From the NCBI GenBank assembly GCA_051294375.1, contig CM119269.1:21908815-21972814 (forward strand): a stretch of DNA of 64,000 bases, written 5' to 3'. Below are positions 48,278 to 60,666 of the stretch, in pieces (the first letter of the stretch is position 1; each line of letters opens with the position of its first letter). This DNA comes from Paraspadella gotoi (taxonomy: Eukaryota; Chaetognatha). The notes beneath the pieces are model-generated. The model worked only from the letters and a program-made list of their open reading frames with translations. It did no database searches and was not told where the DNA came from. A program made the translations under genes and the position numbers.

Positions 48278-48592
48278 CGGATATCACTCTTCATCTTCTT
48301 ACTTTCGGATATCACTCTTCAGTCTTCTTAGTTTCGGATATCACTCTTCAGTCTTCTTACTTTCGGATATCACTCTTCAGTCTTCTTAGTTTCGGATATC
48401 ACTCTTCAGTCTTCTTAGTTTCGGATATCACTCTTCAGTCTTCTTAGTTTCGGATATCACTCTTCAGTCTTCTTCAGTTTTTGGATATCACTCTTCAGTC
48501 TTCTTAGTTTCGGATATCACTCTTCAGTCTTCTTAGTTTCAGATATCACTCTTCAGTCTTCTTAGTTTCGGATATCACTCTTCAGTCTACTA
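48278..48592 (+). repeat. 29-bp tandem array (copy 2)
   Basis: The same unit as 39995-40352 with about one unit fewer. Confidence 0.9.
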
Positions 48593-49425
48593 AGCGTCTT
48601 ATCCTCGAAGAGAGAGATAAGTTAGGCTGGTAAGTAAATAGAGAAGAATAGAGACAGAGAGATGAATAAATAGAAGTCAGAGTCAGGCGGAGAGAGAGTG
48701 GCAGGATCAGCAGCTTCAATTTGTAATAGAAGATGTCGCTTCAGTCGATGTGTCGGCTCAGCTGTGTCCTCCAATTTCCCAGGTCTTTGTTGGCCCGAGT
48801 CGAGTCGATGCCTAACCTCTCTGGAATTGGGCGGAGGGTCTTGATTGATTGATTGATTGATTTGCCGTTCTCCCCTATTGTGCTGATTAATTAATTCGCG
48901 CTGAATGACGATGCTTTTTTTTTTTGTTTGGATGCAAAAAAATAATTTTTGTCGTTTGTTTGTCTCATGTTATGAAATTGTTACAACCAATATAAAAATT
49001 ACCCATTCATTAAATAAATAAGCTATCTTGTCCCTGACTTTGGACAGGCTTTGGTGGTTTAAGGCCTCCATCACTCTTACAAGATAATGACATAACAGGT
49101 CCCTGCAAGCTTTCAATTAAGACTCTCTCACAGTCTGGTTTATTCACTCCCATGTTTTTGAATGTTTTTGAATCAGAATTTCAAAATTTACTAGTCGTTG
49201 ATCTATATTAACTTTATTTGTACGAATTACATGGAATGATAATTCGAAAATTAATACTGTTCTTATATTAATCTTCACGCTAAATTTGTCAATATTCACA
49301 GATAACTACGTTTATATTCTAACGTGTAAAAAGTTAAGAGTAATTCAACAAAGCGACTATTTCTTCTTTTTTTTTTTCTTTCTCATTTACTTAATATTCT
49401 TCTTTCTATTTTGCGGCTTCTGCCG

Positions 49426-49439
49426 GTTGCCATGGTAAC
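49426..49439. promoter_or_regulatory. Perfect RFX X-box palindrome (copy 2)
   Basis: The duplicate of 41183-41196, with the same surroundings. Confidence 0.5.
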
Positions 49440-49518
49440 GACGCCGCGAAAAAGAATAACAGCTGACCATTTCATGGCAAAGAATCATGGACTAATGCGT
49501 CCCTTGCCCTCGTTCGGA

Positions 49519-49614
<96 letters not shown>

Positions 49615-51820
49615 AAAAAAAGAAATGAGTCTGAGCGTCTGTAGCGAAGGCAATGAAGACGCCAACGTGATGGACGGAAAGAGAGGGGAAAAAAAGGGAG
49701 AAAATAAAAGGAAAAGAAAAAATATAGGGAAGAAAATATAAAAGAAAAAAAGATAAAAAAAGAAAAAGAAGAAAATAAAAAAATAAATGAAATAAGAGAA
49801 AGAAAAAGAAAAAAGAAAATTAAAAATAGCATAGGAAAGTAAAAAAGAAAAAAATAAAAGAAAAGAGGGAAAAAGGAAATAAAAATAATTTTAAAAAAAG
49901 TAAAAAGAAAGAAAATAAAAAAAACATATTTAACCCTCCGCCCCGCCCCCCACATTTTCTCTCGATTTTCTTGTTTGTTTTTGATTTCGTCATTAACTCA
50001 GATGAAACTAAGGAATAAAGACATAAAAACATTTTCATTTTGTTATATCGTTAAATTTCTTTGTCGTTTCTCCCCGGATGTGAATGGATTTCTTTGTCAT
50101 TTCTCCCCGGATGTGAATGGATTTTGAAAGGAGAAATGTCTTTCTTTCATCATCGAAGTCGGGCGTTCACGGCCACACAGTATCACAGGCTCTCATAGCT
50201 TCTCACAATCTCTCACAGCCTCAAACAGCCTCTCACAGATTTTCACAGCTTCTTACAGCGGCTCACAACCTCTCACAGCCTGTTACAGCCACTCACTGCC
50301 TCTCACAATCTCTCACATCCTCTCACGGATTTTCACTGCCTTTCAAAAGCCTCTCACAACTTCTCACAACATCTCACAGCCTCTCACAGCCTCTCACATC
50401 TTCACACTCACGCGGTCATGAGAGAGGAGACTTTCCGGACGATGACGAGTGAGTCTCGGGTTAATGTCATGTCGACTCTTTAAGATGGTTTAACGGTCGG
50501 TCGGTCTGTTTTGAGAGATTTAATAATAAAACATAACATTAAGTATGACATAATCTGATTTTTTGGGGGGGGTGGACAGAAAAAGTTTAAACTCTGACGA
50601 ATGAAAAGATCTCGCAATTGTTAAATATTACTAATTATATAGAAAATAGAGCAGAGTTTATGAATTATTTGTTTATAAAAATTTAACTAGATGTCCCTGA
50701 AAAAGTTTTGTGAATATTTGGGCACAACAAAAGAACATCGAAAATTTTTTAAGAGATATAAGCCTCCACTAATAAAGTGTTTCCTTTTTATATCAAAATC
50801 GGCGGCCCCACCGAAATGAAGAATCTCCCCATTTAATCCGCCTCAAATTGCGCCAATTTGGATGCAGAGAATGGCAGAGAGTGGCAAAGAGTGGCAGAGA
50901 GTGGCAGAGAGAGTGGTTGGGGAGTGGCAGAATGGGTTGAAGGGAACAGTGTCAGGATAAAAGCGAAAGAGTGGCTGCTACGAGATGTTAAGAGAAGAAT
51001 TATAATTGGAAATTATGGAAGGAAAGAAAAGAAAGATGGGAGAAGAGAAGAGAAGAGGAAAAAAGAAAAGAAAAGAAAAGAGAAGACAGAAGTGTTAAAA
51101 GACAAACTATAATTGAAAAAATAAAGGAAGGAAAATCAAAAAAAAGAAAAAAAAAGAAAGAGAATCTACAAAGTCTCCATTGATGGCCACATTGCAGATT
51201 ATTTTTTGGGCAAATGACTTTTTTTCTGTCAGTTTAAGAATTCTAGAGAAAAACTTGTTCGGACATTAATGTTATTGCGTCGTGGGCTGAACAACGAAGT
51301 GGGACTCAGCAAAGGCGTCGGTAATGTTGTGCGAAATTGAATAGTGATTATCATCGATCACAGATTAATTAATTAGTTATTGTATACTTCATTTTTTCTG
51401 AATTTAATATAACTTAATTAGCTTAACTTTAATTAAACTTTACATTTATTTTACCTTAACTTTAATATACCTTTAATATAACTTTAATATAACTTAACTT
51501 TAGCTTAACTTAAACTTAAACTTAAACTTAAACTTAAACTTAAACTTAAACTTAAACTTAAACTTAAACTTAAACTTAAACTTAACTTAACTTAACTTTA
51601 ACTTAACTTTATCTTAATTTAATTTAACTTTAACTTTAAAATTAGTAAAAAGTATCAGCTGCTAAAGTATCTACTGTTAACCATTCTCCCCCTTGCGTTG
51701 CTCCTTTGTTCCGGCGTCAAAAAAGCGACGTGAGACTCGCGATCCCATCTGGTGAGTAAATCAAGAGTTAAATGAAAGAGACTTCGATGAGAAACTGGGT
51801 GAGTTTGTCGACGTTTGGTG

Positions 51821-51852
<32 letters not shown>

Positions 51853-52379
51853 TGAAGAAGACTATGACGACGACGACGATGAAGACGATGACGCAGGTGC
51901 TCATTGTCAAATTATCGTCTTAACTTGAGCCTTAATATGGAGGACGAATACTTATAAAATTGGAACAACAATTAATAAAATTATCCATTCATTCATTTTA
52001 ATTTTACCTAATATAATTATTCAGTAAAAAAGTGAGTGAGGTTTTTTTTTAAAGTTTTGTAATTATTTATTTCTTAAACTTTAGTAATATTTATACTTTA
52101 AAGTTCACTAAAATTAAATTTATAATTAATGGTGAGTTTCTTTTTTTTCATTTTTAGCAGTTCGGTAGTACTTAAACATATTTCTGTACATACACTTGTA
52201 TAAATCTAACGATCTTAAATCCGCTCATGTTTTGACGAGGATCTTATGAGGTTTTATTTCAGCAGAAAATCACGAAAACTGATTCTCAATAATTTACGAT
52301 TTGTGAAACAAAAATGTTTTTTTTACGATTCGTTTTTTTCTTTCTGTTTTTTTTTGTTCCTTTACCTTAAATTTGATAT

Positions 52380-52490
52380 TAACTTATTAACTTAATCTAT
52401 GCTATTATCAAACTTATACGCTACCCACTAACCTTAATCCCTAACCTAATCCTTAACCCTGACCTTAATCCCTAACCTAATCTTTCCATA
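52380..52490 (+). repeat. Telomere-like CCTAA tract, shortened counterpart of 44150-44460
   Basis: It contains CTAACCTTAATCCCTAACC repeats and then jumps directly to the TCTTTCCATACTGA sequence, so the right terminus seen in copy 1 is missing. Confidence 0.55.
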
Positions 52491-53104
52491 CTGACCTGAA
52501 ATTACTAAATACATAATTACAGATATATATACGACGAAGGTGGTCAGGTGACCGTAAAAAAAGTGAGGTGACTCTGGGAGGGAAACAAAAGAGGGGATGA
52601 CTCGTCGACGTCGAGCGAAGAAAGAAGAGAAAAGATGAAGAGGAAAAAAGAGGAACGATGACAGCGATGAATGTGATGTTGCTGACAGAGATGATCGGGA
52701 TGACAATGACAGCGATGAATGTGATGTTGCTGACAGAGATGATCGGATGACAATGACAGCGATGAATGTGATGTTGATGACAGAGATGATCGGGATGACA
52801 ATGACAGCGATGAATGTGATGATGATGACAGAGATGATCGGGATGACAATGACAGCGATGAATGTGATGTTGCTGAGAGAGATGAAGACAGGAATGACAG
52901 GAATGACAGTAATGACATGGTATCCACAAATTATCGAGACGTCCTTTTCACAGGAGAACTTTAAAATGAAAAACGACGAAAAAGACGACGACGACGACGA
53001 CCGACGACGACGACGACGACGACGACGGAGACCGAAGCAAAGACGACGAATTTCGATGGAACGAGATTGATTGATCGTCGTTGCTGGCGAAGCCTGGAAT
53101 TCTC

Positions 53105-53197
<93 letters not shown>

Positions 53198-53267
53198 CTC
53201 TCGTCCAAACATCTTTGTCCATCTCATCACCTTATCTTCGGATCGCGTTGACTCTTCTTCTTTCCAC

Positions 53268-53360
<93 letters not shown>

Positions 53361-53639
53361 CTTTTTCGACCTGTCACTGTTATTTGTCCTTTTCTTAGGG
53401 CCATCAAACTATGGAGCAAATTCTTTTTTTTCCTTCAGTTTTCTTTGTCTTTTTTTGTCCTTATCTTTTGTCTAACTTTTCTTGTCCTTGTATTTCCTTT
53501 ATCTGCTATAAATAGTTTTTATCAAAACTGAATTAGACTAAATTAATGTGTTATGTGAGATTATTGAAATAGAATTAATTAATTATTTAATTAAATTAAT
53601 CGACGACGAACGACAATCGCTCACTAATGCGTCATGTCT

Positions 53640-53647
53640 CAACGCAT

Positions 53648-53687
<40 letters not shown>

Positions 53688-53709
53688 GTCTCTCTCTCTC
53701 TCTCTCCTC

Positions 53710-53787
<78 letters not shown>
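53640..53787 (+). repeat. (CT)n tract ending at N gap
   Basis: The right end of duplication copy 2 continues as CT/TCTC sequence until the 25-base gap at 53788-53812. Confidence 0.95.
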
Positions 53788-53812
53788 NNNNNNNNNNNNN
53801 NNNNNNNNNNNN

Positions 53813-54440
53813 TAAAAATAATAATTTGATGATGCTTCATTGGCCCCGAACGACGGGAATGCCCCGACGGGGACGATGTCCCAAGAAAGGCGTAAAGAGG
53901 GAGAGAGAGAAATGGGGATGAGGCTGCGGGACCGGACCGTTTTCGGAATGAAGTCGAATGAGTCAAAATCACATTTTAAAATAAAACGACAATTGCTGGC
54001 TTTCACAAATGATCACGTGACCACAAAGGAGATTCAATAAAAAATATAAAATTTAACTGATTAAAAATCCTATGATACCTTTAACTTTCGTCTTAACTGA
54101 AATTATGCAGTATTACCCGCTTTATGAGATTTTAAAATGTATGGGGAACAGCCTGATGAACCGACAAATCGACAGACAGACAGACAGACAGACAGACTAC
54201 TAACGGAAAATTGTCTCCAAAAGCTCTCTTCGGACTCAAAATAAAACGGAGGAACCGAGTGAGACTCCGGCAGCGTCTCTCCCGCCCCCTCGCGCGCCAC
54301 ATGGCGAGCGTCAACTTCGGTCCGATATCGGGGCCACGCCCACTGGAGAGGCGTCGTCTCTCTGTTTTCATCCGTCTAATGACACTAGAACCATTTCTGC
54401 TCTTCTTTTATTCATAGAGGCAATTTTCAGATATGAGGGA
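53813..54440. other. Unique CpG-containing region, no gene assigned
   Basis: It includes CCCCGACGGGGACGATG-type sequence near 53870, a (CAGA)n at 54173-54198 and a GC-rich patch at 54250-54360 with CCCGCCCCCTCGCGCGCC. It could be promoter or first-exon DNA. No splice-supported exon was found. A (CT)n follows at 54469-54520. Confidence 0.4.
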
Positions 54441-54462
54441 CTCGTTTTTACGTCCTTTCTTT

Positions 54463-54519
<57 letters not shown>

Positions 54520-55089
54520 CTTTTCTTCCTCCTCAATCATTCAAATCGCGAAAATTTTTGTCGTAAATTGACTTCATCTGTTGATAGTTTCTCTTCCTTA
54601 TATTTGTTTAATGCTCATTTGTTTAAATGTCAAAATTTCAATGATTTAAAAACTTAATCAGAAATAATTTTAAAACGATTTGGTGAGACCAAAAATAATT
54701 TTTCCTTAAATTTTAAATTCTTTAAACCTGGAAACAACAATTTTACGCAAATGAGTCAAGAATTATTTAAATAAAACTCATCTAAAATATATCAGATTCG
54801 ATTAATTCTTTTTTTTTTTTTTTAATTTAAAAAAGAAAAAAAAGCAAAAGGAACGGTAATCATTAATTCGAGTTCCTCATCTCCATACGTTTGCTCTTCT
54901 TTTTTTTTTCTCTGTTCCGCGTTTCGGTCGTTAAAAATGCAAATTTTCTCATCGATGCTCTCTTGTTTCAAATTAATTATTGCCTTTAAATCGGGATAAC
55001 GAGGCGGATCGTTTTTTGTTTCAGACTAAAAGGCTTATCTTTCTTGGGTTGTGAGGAGACAGTAATTATTGTTATGTGTTAGTGACAGA

Positions 55090-55275
55090 ACCGTTCAATA
55101 TAAGCAGTCGCTGAGCTTCGGATCAGGCTGTAACACCGTGTTACAGGTGAAGGGCCCCGTCCCTCTTAACTGCTAGAACGACCAATGAGATAGAAACCGG
55201 GACCTTTGAGTTGGAAGGCGAATGACTTGCCTCCGGCACCAATGGCCGCTGATGAACGGCTGATGGATTTTAGTC
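55090..55275 (-). mobile_element. Possible SINE-like element
   Basis: The minus strand has GCCATTGGTGCCGGAGGCAA and AAAGGTCCCGGTTTCTATCT about 40 bases apart, a degraded tRNA-like arrangement, and a body with GTAACACGGTGTTACAGCCT. 54521-55089 is AT-rich with nothing recognised. Confidence 0.3.
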
Positions 55276-55955
55276 CACCATATTATAAAATTAATTTTAA
55301 ATTATGAAAAAAAATGAGATTTTTTGGCGAAAATCTTTTTGACGACCTTATAATTTATCTAATTGTAACCTCTTTCCATCTTTTCTCATTTTACGTTTGT
55401 TGGTACAGAAGGTTATATCTTAAGCATGAATAATAAATATTCAAGATATTATGCCGTTGGTATCGTCAAATCTAAAATTTCACTTTATTAAAATATTGTT
55501 AGCAGGGATCAACAAATGAGCTCAGTAACAGTGTTTTAAATATGTATACTTAACCTTTAATAAAATGCGAAAGGCATATTTATGTATTTATAGGATGTAT
55601 AATAGAAATAATAAAAATGTATCGATACATAAAATTTTACTTAAATATTAATTAGACAAAGAAAATTAGACTGGGGAGAAATTTTACATTCATATTCAAA
55701 ATTTACAATGCAATTTCAAACCATTTGATAGAATAATATCTTAATTTTAATGTTGACTAAAAAGTTATAAGCACATACCCGTCAACATTTACTTATAAAT
55801 GTTCACAAGAATTTGACACAAATTTTGGTTTGAAATCAAAATATAAACAAATAAGAATCGTGACGGAGTAACAAACAAATTTTATATGATTTCCCCGTAA
55901 ATAATAAATAGCACAACGAAAAGGAGTACATTCAATGAATAAACTAACAATAGTC

Positions 55956-56138
55956 GCCACTATATTTCCGAAAGTGCCCAATTTCTGTTTTTAATTCTTA
56001 AACTAAATTTTAACCCAAATTCTTAGCCTTAATGCCTAAACCGAAACAAATCTCTAATCCAAAATATTATTCTTTAACTTAAATATTATCCTAATTCTGA
56101 ATTTGAGCAGAAATGGGGTGCTTTTAGAAAATATGGCT
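55956..56138 (+). mobile_element. MITE-like element next to the GPCAT 3' end
   Basis: The left end is GCCACTATATTTCCGAAAGT and the right end GGTGCTTTTAGAAAATATGG, with matching CAATTTCTG and CAGAAATGG just inside. The interior is CTTAGCC/CTAAACC-like. It ends 25 bases from the GPCAT stop codon on the opposite side, so it probably supplies part of that gene's 3' UTR. Confidence 0.55.
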
Positions 56139-56163
56139 TTAACGGTCATCCCCACGTATTATC

Positions 56164-56669
56164 TCATCTGCTTCTCTCAAATTGCAAATTATATCTCGCC
56201 GCAAAGACCTCGATATAGAAGGAAGCCCCGTTCCAAGTCCCCCACGTGTACATGATCGCCAAATAGAGGGCGCTCACCACGTAGTTCTGATAACAAACCC
56301 AAGCGAAGCAATACGTCGACAGCGTGTAGAGACCTTGCACGATCACGAAGATGACTTTGCACTTGAAGGAATCGGGATCGAGCTCCTCATCCGGACCCAA
56401 GAGACGCATCTCGGTGCAGAATCTGGTCACGAGGGTCTTCATGAATCCGGAGCGGTTGCGGACCATGTAGCGGACGGAAGTGGTGAGCGAAGGATCCCGT
56501 CGAAGAAGTGGAGCGAAGAATAAGTCGGTGAGAAGAAGGTAACAGATTTGCCAGATGATGTAGAGAAGAAAGGGTTTGAGAACGAGGTCGGAGAAGGTAA
56601 AGGAGTCGAGGTCGGAGGAAGAGAGTGAGGTCGGAATGAAGGACCAACGGACTAAGTGGACGTAGAGAC
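56164..56669 (-). CDS. GPCAT1: GPCAT exon 5 (terminal exon)
   Basis: This exon has 506 bases, starting with the last two bases of a split Gly codon and ending in TGA. It encodes LYVHLVRW, several hydrophobic segments, a hydrophilic EMRLLGPDEELDPDSF loop, and the C-terminal TWNGASFYIEVF motif. Its acceptor sits in a C/T-rich minisatellite (CCCCTTACCAG). The 3' flank runs almost immediately into a dispersed TIR-type repeat, and no strong AATAAA was found close to the stop. Confidence 0.93.
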
Positions 56670-58374
56670 CTGGTAAGGGGAAGGTAAGGGTAAAGGGGTA
56701 AAGGTAAGGGGTAAAGGGGTAAGGGTAAGGGGTAAAGGGGTAAAGGTAAGGGGTCTTCTCTTTCAGATCAACTAAACGCTAAAACGATCGATATTAAAAT
56801 TAATGAACAGTAAAATCCCATAAATGGTGACAGTGAATGACCTTAATTATAAAATAAATTATGATATCAGCCGATGTTTAGGTTTTGTAAGTACGTATTG
56901 TTTAAGTTTAAATATTTGATTTTAAAAAATTGTTTAATAAAAACCTTTCGTGCGAAAGATTTTAATTTTTATCTTTTATTTGCCTAGATTTATAATTAAA
57001 GATTTATAGATTTATAGATTTTTATTGTTACCAATTTATAATCTTTATTTTGACGAAGCCTCCTCATATATTATCCGTTAAGCCTGCTCACAGGTGACGG
57101 CGTCCGCTCACAAATACACCTCGCCCACCCTTTAACTGGATTTTTTCCGCCGTCACCTGGAAAGACGTGCAAAAAGAAGGAAGTAAGTTTGTCCAGCGAA
57201 TGAAAGACAAGAGAATTTCGCCAGACGATGATGCCCGTCGTGACTGGACCGAATGCGTTGGAGAAATTAGCTCGAAACCAGGAGGTGGAGGAACCAGCGA
57301 AGATGCCTTGAAGCTGGGGGAGAGAGGGAGAGGGAGAAAGACAGAGAGAGAGGGAAAGAAAGAATGAATTCGTCTGTCATGTTTTCCTTTCTATTTCAAT
57401 TTGTACATCTACTAACTTGCAATTTTGTATATTTTACTTAATTATTTATTTATGTTATTGAATTAATTTTCCATTCCTTTCTTTAATTATTTCTTTCTTT
57501 CTTTGATTCATTCATTTTTTTTCTTTCTTTCTCCCTAATCCCAATCTTTCTTTCTATCATCCTTTCTTTATTTCTTTCTATCTTCCTTTCTATCTTTCTT
57601 TCTATCCCATTTAACCCTTCACCCTTTAATCTTTCTACCCCAAGAACCGATTCTTCCCAACCTCCCCTCCAGTTCTTTCACATCGCGTTTCCCGCTGATT
57701 TATGAGCTTCACATTTTTCACAGAAAAATGGCGCTTAAATCCAAAGTTTGGAATGAATAGTTTAGTCATAAATCTTTTTCAGAAAGTAAAAACTAACGTT
57801 TAATTAATTTCAAACGTTTGACCGCGGGGCGAAGGGGAAAAACGTTTTCCAGCGTACGATCGGTCGCGGTTTATCAAAAAACTTTAAGCTATAAATTGAA
57901 CAAAAATACATAGCCATTTATGTATATAATTAAATATTTTTAGCCAACATCTGTTGTGGTTAATGTAAAACAAATATTGTAGATAACTTCTGAATTTTTA
58001 TTTTTTATTTCTTATCATTTATTTTTTGATTAAAAAAAGTTTTGATAGCTATAAGCAAACCTAGCTTGTTAGTTTCTTCAGCGCTAAAGAGGGTCAACGC
58101 TTTAGCCAAAACATTTTATTATAAATACTTTTATTGATATTATTTTTTCGTACAGACGGACGGACTGACCGAAAATTCGTCTTAATAAGTCCTCATCATA
58201 CTCGATTTTCAAAAAAGTGACCAACCGTGATGGATAAGTTGACGAAGTAACAAAAATCGATGAGAAAAAATTGAAACTTTTCTCTTGTGTAAAGAACAAA
58301 TCGGACGGCGACCAGTGGCCAGAATACGGCGACGTAATAATAGAAGAAGTAGCGTGGTTTACTGAGGGCAATCC

Positions 58375-58465
<91 letters not shown>

Positions 58466-60630
58466 GTAAGGAAGAAGGAGTATTGATTAGATCAGAGATG
58501 GTTGTGATAAGGGGTTAAACAGGTTGCTAAGGTTTTTTGGACAATTTGCAACGGGCTGGCAGTTTAATGCAGTTTAATTTTTAAAAAAAGGGGAAAATTT
58601 TCATCTTCCAAATATTAAAAGAAATAGCTGAGATCGAATCATTTTATTTTTTAATATCAACAAATTTCATTTTGAAATAATATAATTTAATATGCGTTTG
58701 CCTTTACTCATTGCCAATCCGAAGAAAAAAGTCAAAATTAAATTTGGTAAAAAAATATCATTTTGTTCAGAACTCGTAAATTAAGCTTATTACTTTAAAA
58801 CGATAACTTTTTTATGGCGATGACCGACTGACCTCCGTAGCGACGATAAGAACAACGCCAAGAGTAAAGGCTATCTTGTCGGCCAATTTGACGAGCGGCG
58901 GTTCGCGGAGTCGCTCTTTGATTCGATGCTGTTGCTCCTCCATCAGACTGAGAGGGAAAAAAAAAAGATGTTGTGGCTTCTACAATCAGTCATTTGAACA
59001 AGAAAAAATCACGTTTCTTTTCTGGTTTGTTTGTTTTTAAATCTGCTTTTGTTCATTAAGCAGTCTGGAGGGGAAAAAAACTACAGTTGCAGTTTGTGCA
59101 CAGAAATAAGATGTCTCAAGTTCCAGATTTGTATCTAAAACGATGTATTTAGTAACAGTCACGATATAGAGAACTGTTTCAACTGTAAATTTGTTTTGAA
59201 AAAAAATTTGGATTCGTCAAGAAAATAAATGACTGGAAAAACAAGTTTGAGCAAACAATGTCGGATCTGCCCACGATCATTATCGGTAATTAATTAATTA
59301 ATAATTAAATAATTAATTAGGCAATTAATTAAATAATTTGATCCGAAATGTTTGTTTTTAGGTTTTTTCGTCACTAACCACGACGAAAGCAATGACGACG
59401 ATGAGAATTATGCCAATAACGATTGACTTGATTGATTGACTGATTTGTTGGTAACGTGGTCTGTGGCCCTCAAAAGATGACGGATAGAGAACTGGATTAT
59501 GCATAATCTGTCTAGTTAGTATTTGAAGTTACCTGAAATAATTGTAGATTGCCCAAGTTGTAAATTGTAATTTTAAACCATGTTAATAAATCGACTTAAT
59601 CCCTTGGAACCAAAAAATGGAATGCACTTAATTCTCTGCCTCCTTCCCGTCTCTCTTCCTTTGTTTATCTAATTCACTAAATGTTTACAAAATAGGAGCC
59701 GAGCTCTGAGAATCTACAGGATATTAAACTTTGAGACTAAGAATATTTAGAGAGACAAAATTTGAAACTAAAAGTTAATTACTAAATGGAGGCTAATTAA
59801 AATATTACTGACAGATTAATTAATTATTGATTAATTAATTAACTAATTGATTAATTTACTGAATAATTATTTAATTAATTAATACATCTTGCATTTACAT
59901 TTACTATAAAAAGAAAAAGAATCATGATCAATTATGGAAACAGGTTTTTTGTTTTTTTCATTTAAACTCATTTCCACTAAAACGATTCCATCGAAACTTG
60001 ATTTCCAGCTTAATCACACACTTTCCTACCCACATACAAAATTTCAGATCAATCGCCCCATCCACTCATGAGCAATTGGTGTTCAAATAATTAAATATAT
60101 TTTTTGTTTTTTCCATTTAAACTCATTTCCATTCGGACGATTCTATCGAAACTTCATTTCCAGTTCAATCACACACTTCCCTACTCCACACAAAATTTAA
60201 ATTCCAATCCATCGATGCAATCACGAGTAATTGGTGTTTTTTGCTAAGGTGGGACGGACGGATGGACAGACGGATGGACGGACGGACAGACGGACAGACA
60301 GACGGACAGACATTTTTTTTGCATAATTTGTAAAAAATCATTTCATAACTGTTTTGCGCTGACGAAGACTAGCAATTAAAGAGTCGAAACTTGTCCATAC
60401 TATTAAAAACAAATTGTTGATGCAATAAAATTTTAAACTTTATTAATAATAATAATTTATCATAATTCGATGTTCTGACATGAAATAAGTTAATGCCCGA
60501 CACTATTGAGGGGGCGGACCAACGGACCGACAAAGTGAATTATAGAGTCGGGATCTGCTGATAAGCAGATCCGACTAAAAACTAGTTTTCTTCTATAGTA
60601 CAATTTACAAGTTTGTATTCTCAGAGTTCA

Positions 60631-60666
<36 letters not shown>

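Larger units (their letters stand above)
45713..53681 (+). repeat. ~8.2-kb tandem segmental duplication, copy 2
   Basis: This is the second copy, starting ACCCCGATCCCC and ending in a (CT)n tract that runs into the N gap at 53788. It includes the sequence that is missing as N in copy 1 (52537-52860), which is a 48-51-bp GATGACAATGACAGCGATGA minisatellite. Confidence 0.93.

Noticed and set aside
59345-59430. Possible extra GPCAT exon with a hydrophobic frame (VIGIILIVVIAFVVV, minus strand)
   Set aside because: No acceptor/donor pair fits, and exon 1 already joins exon 2 in phase without it.
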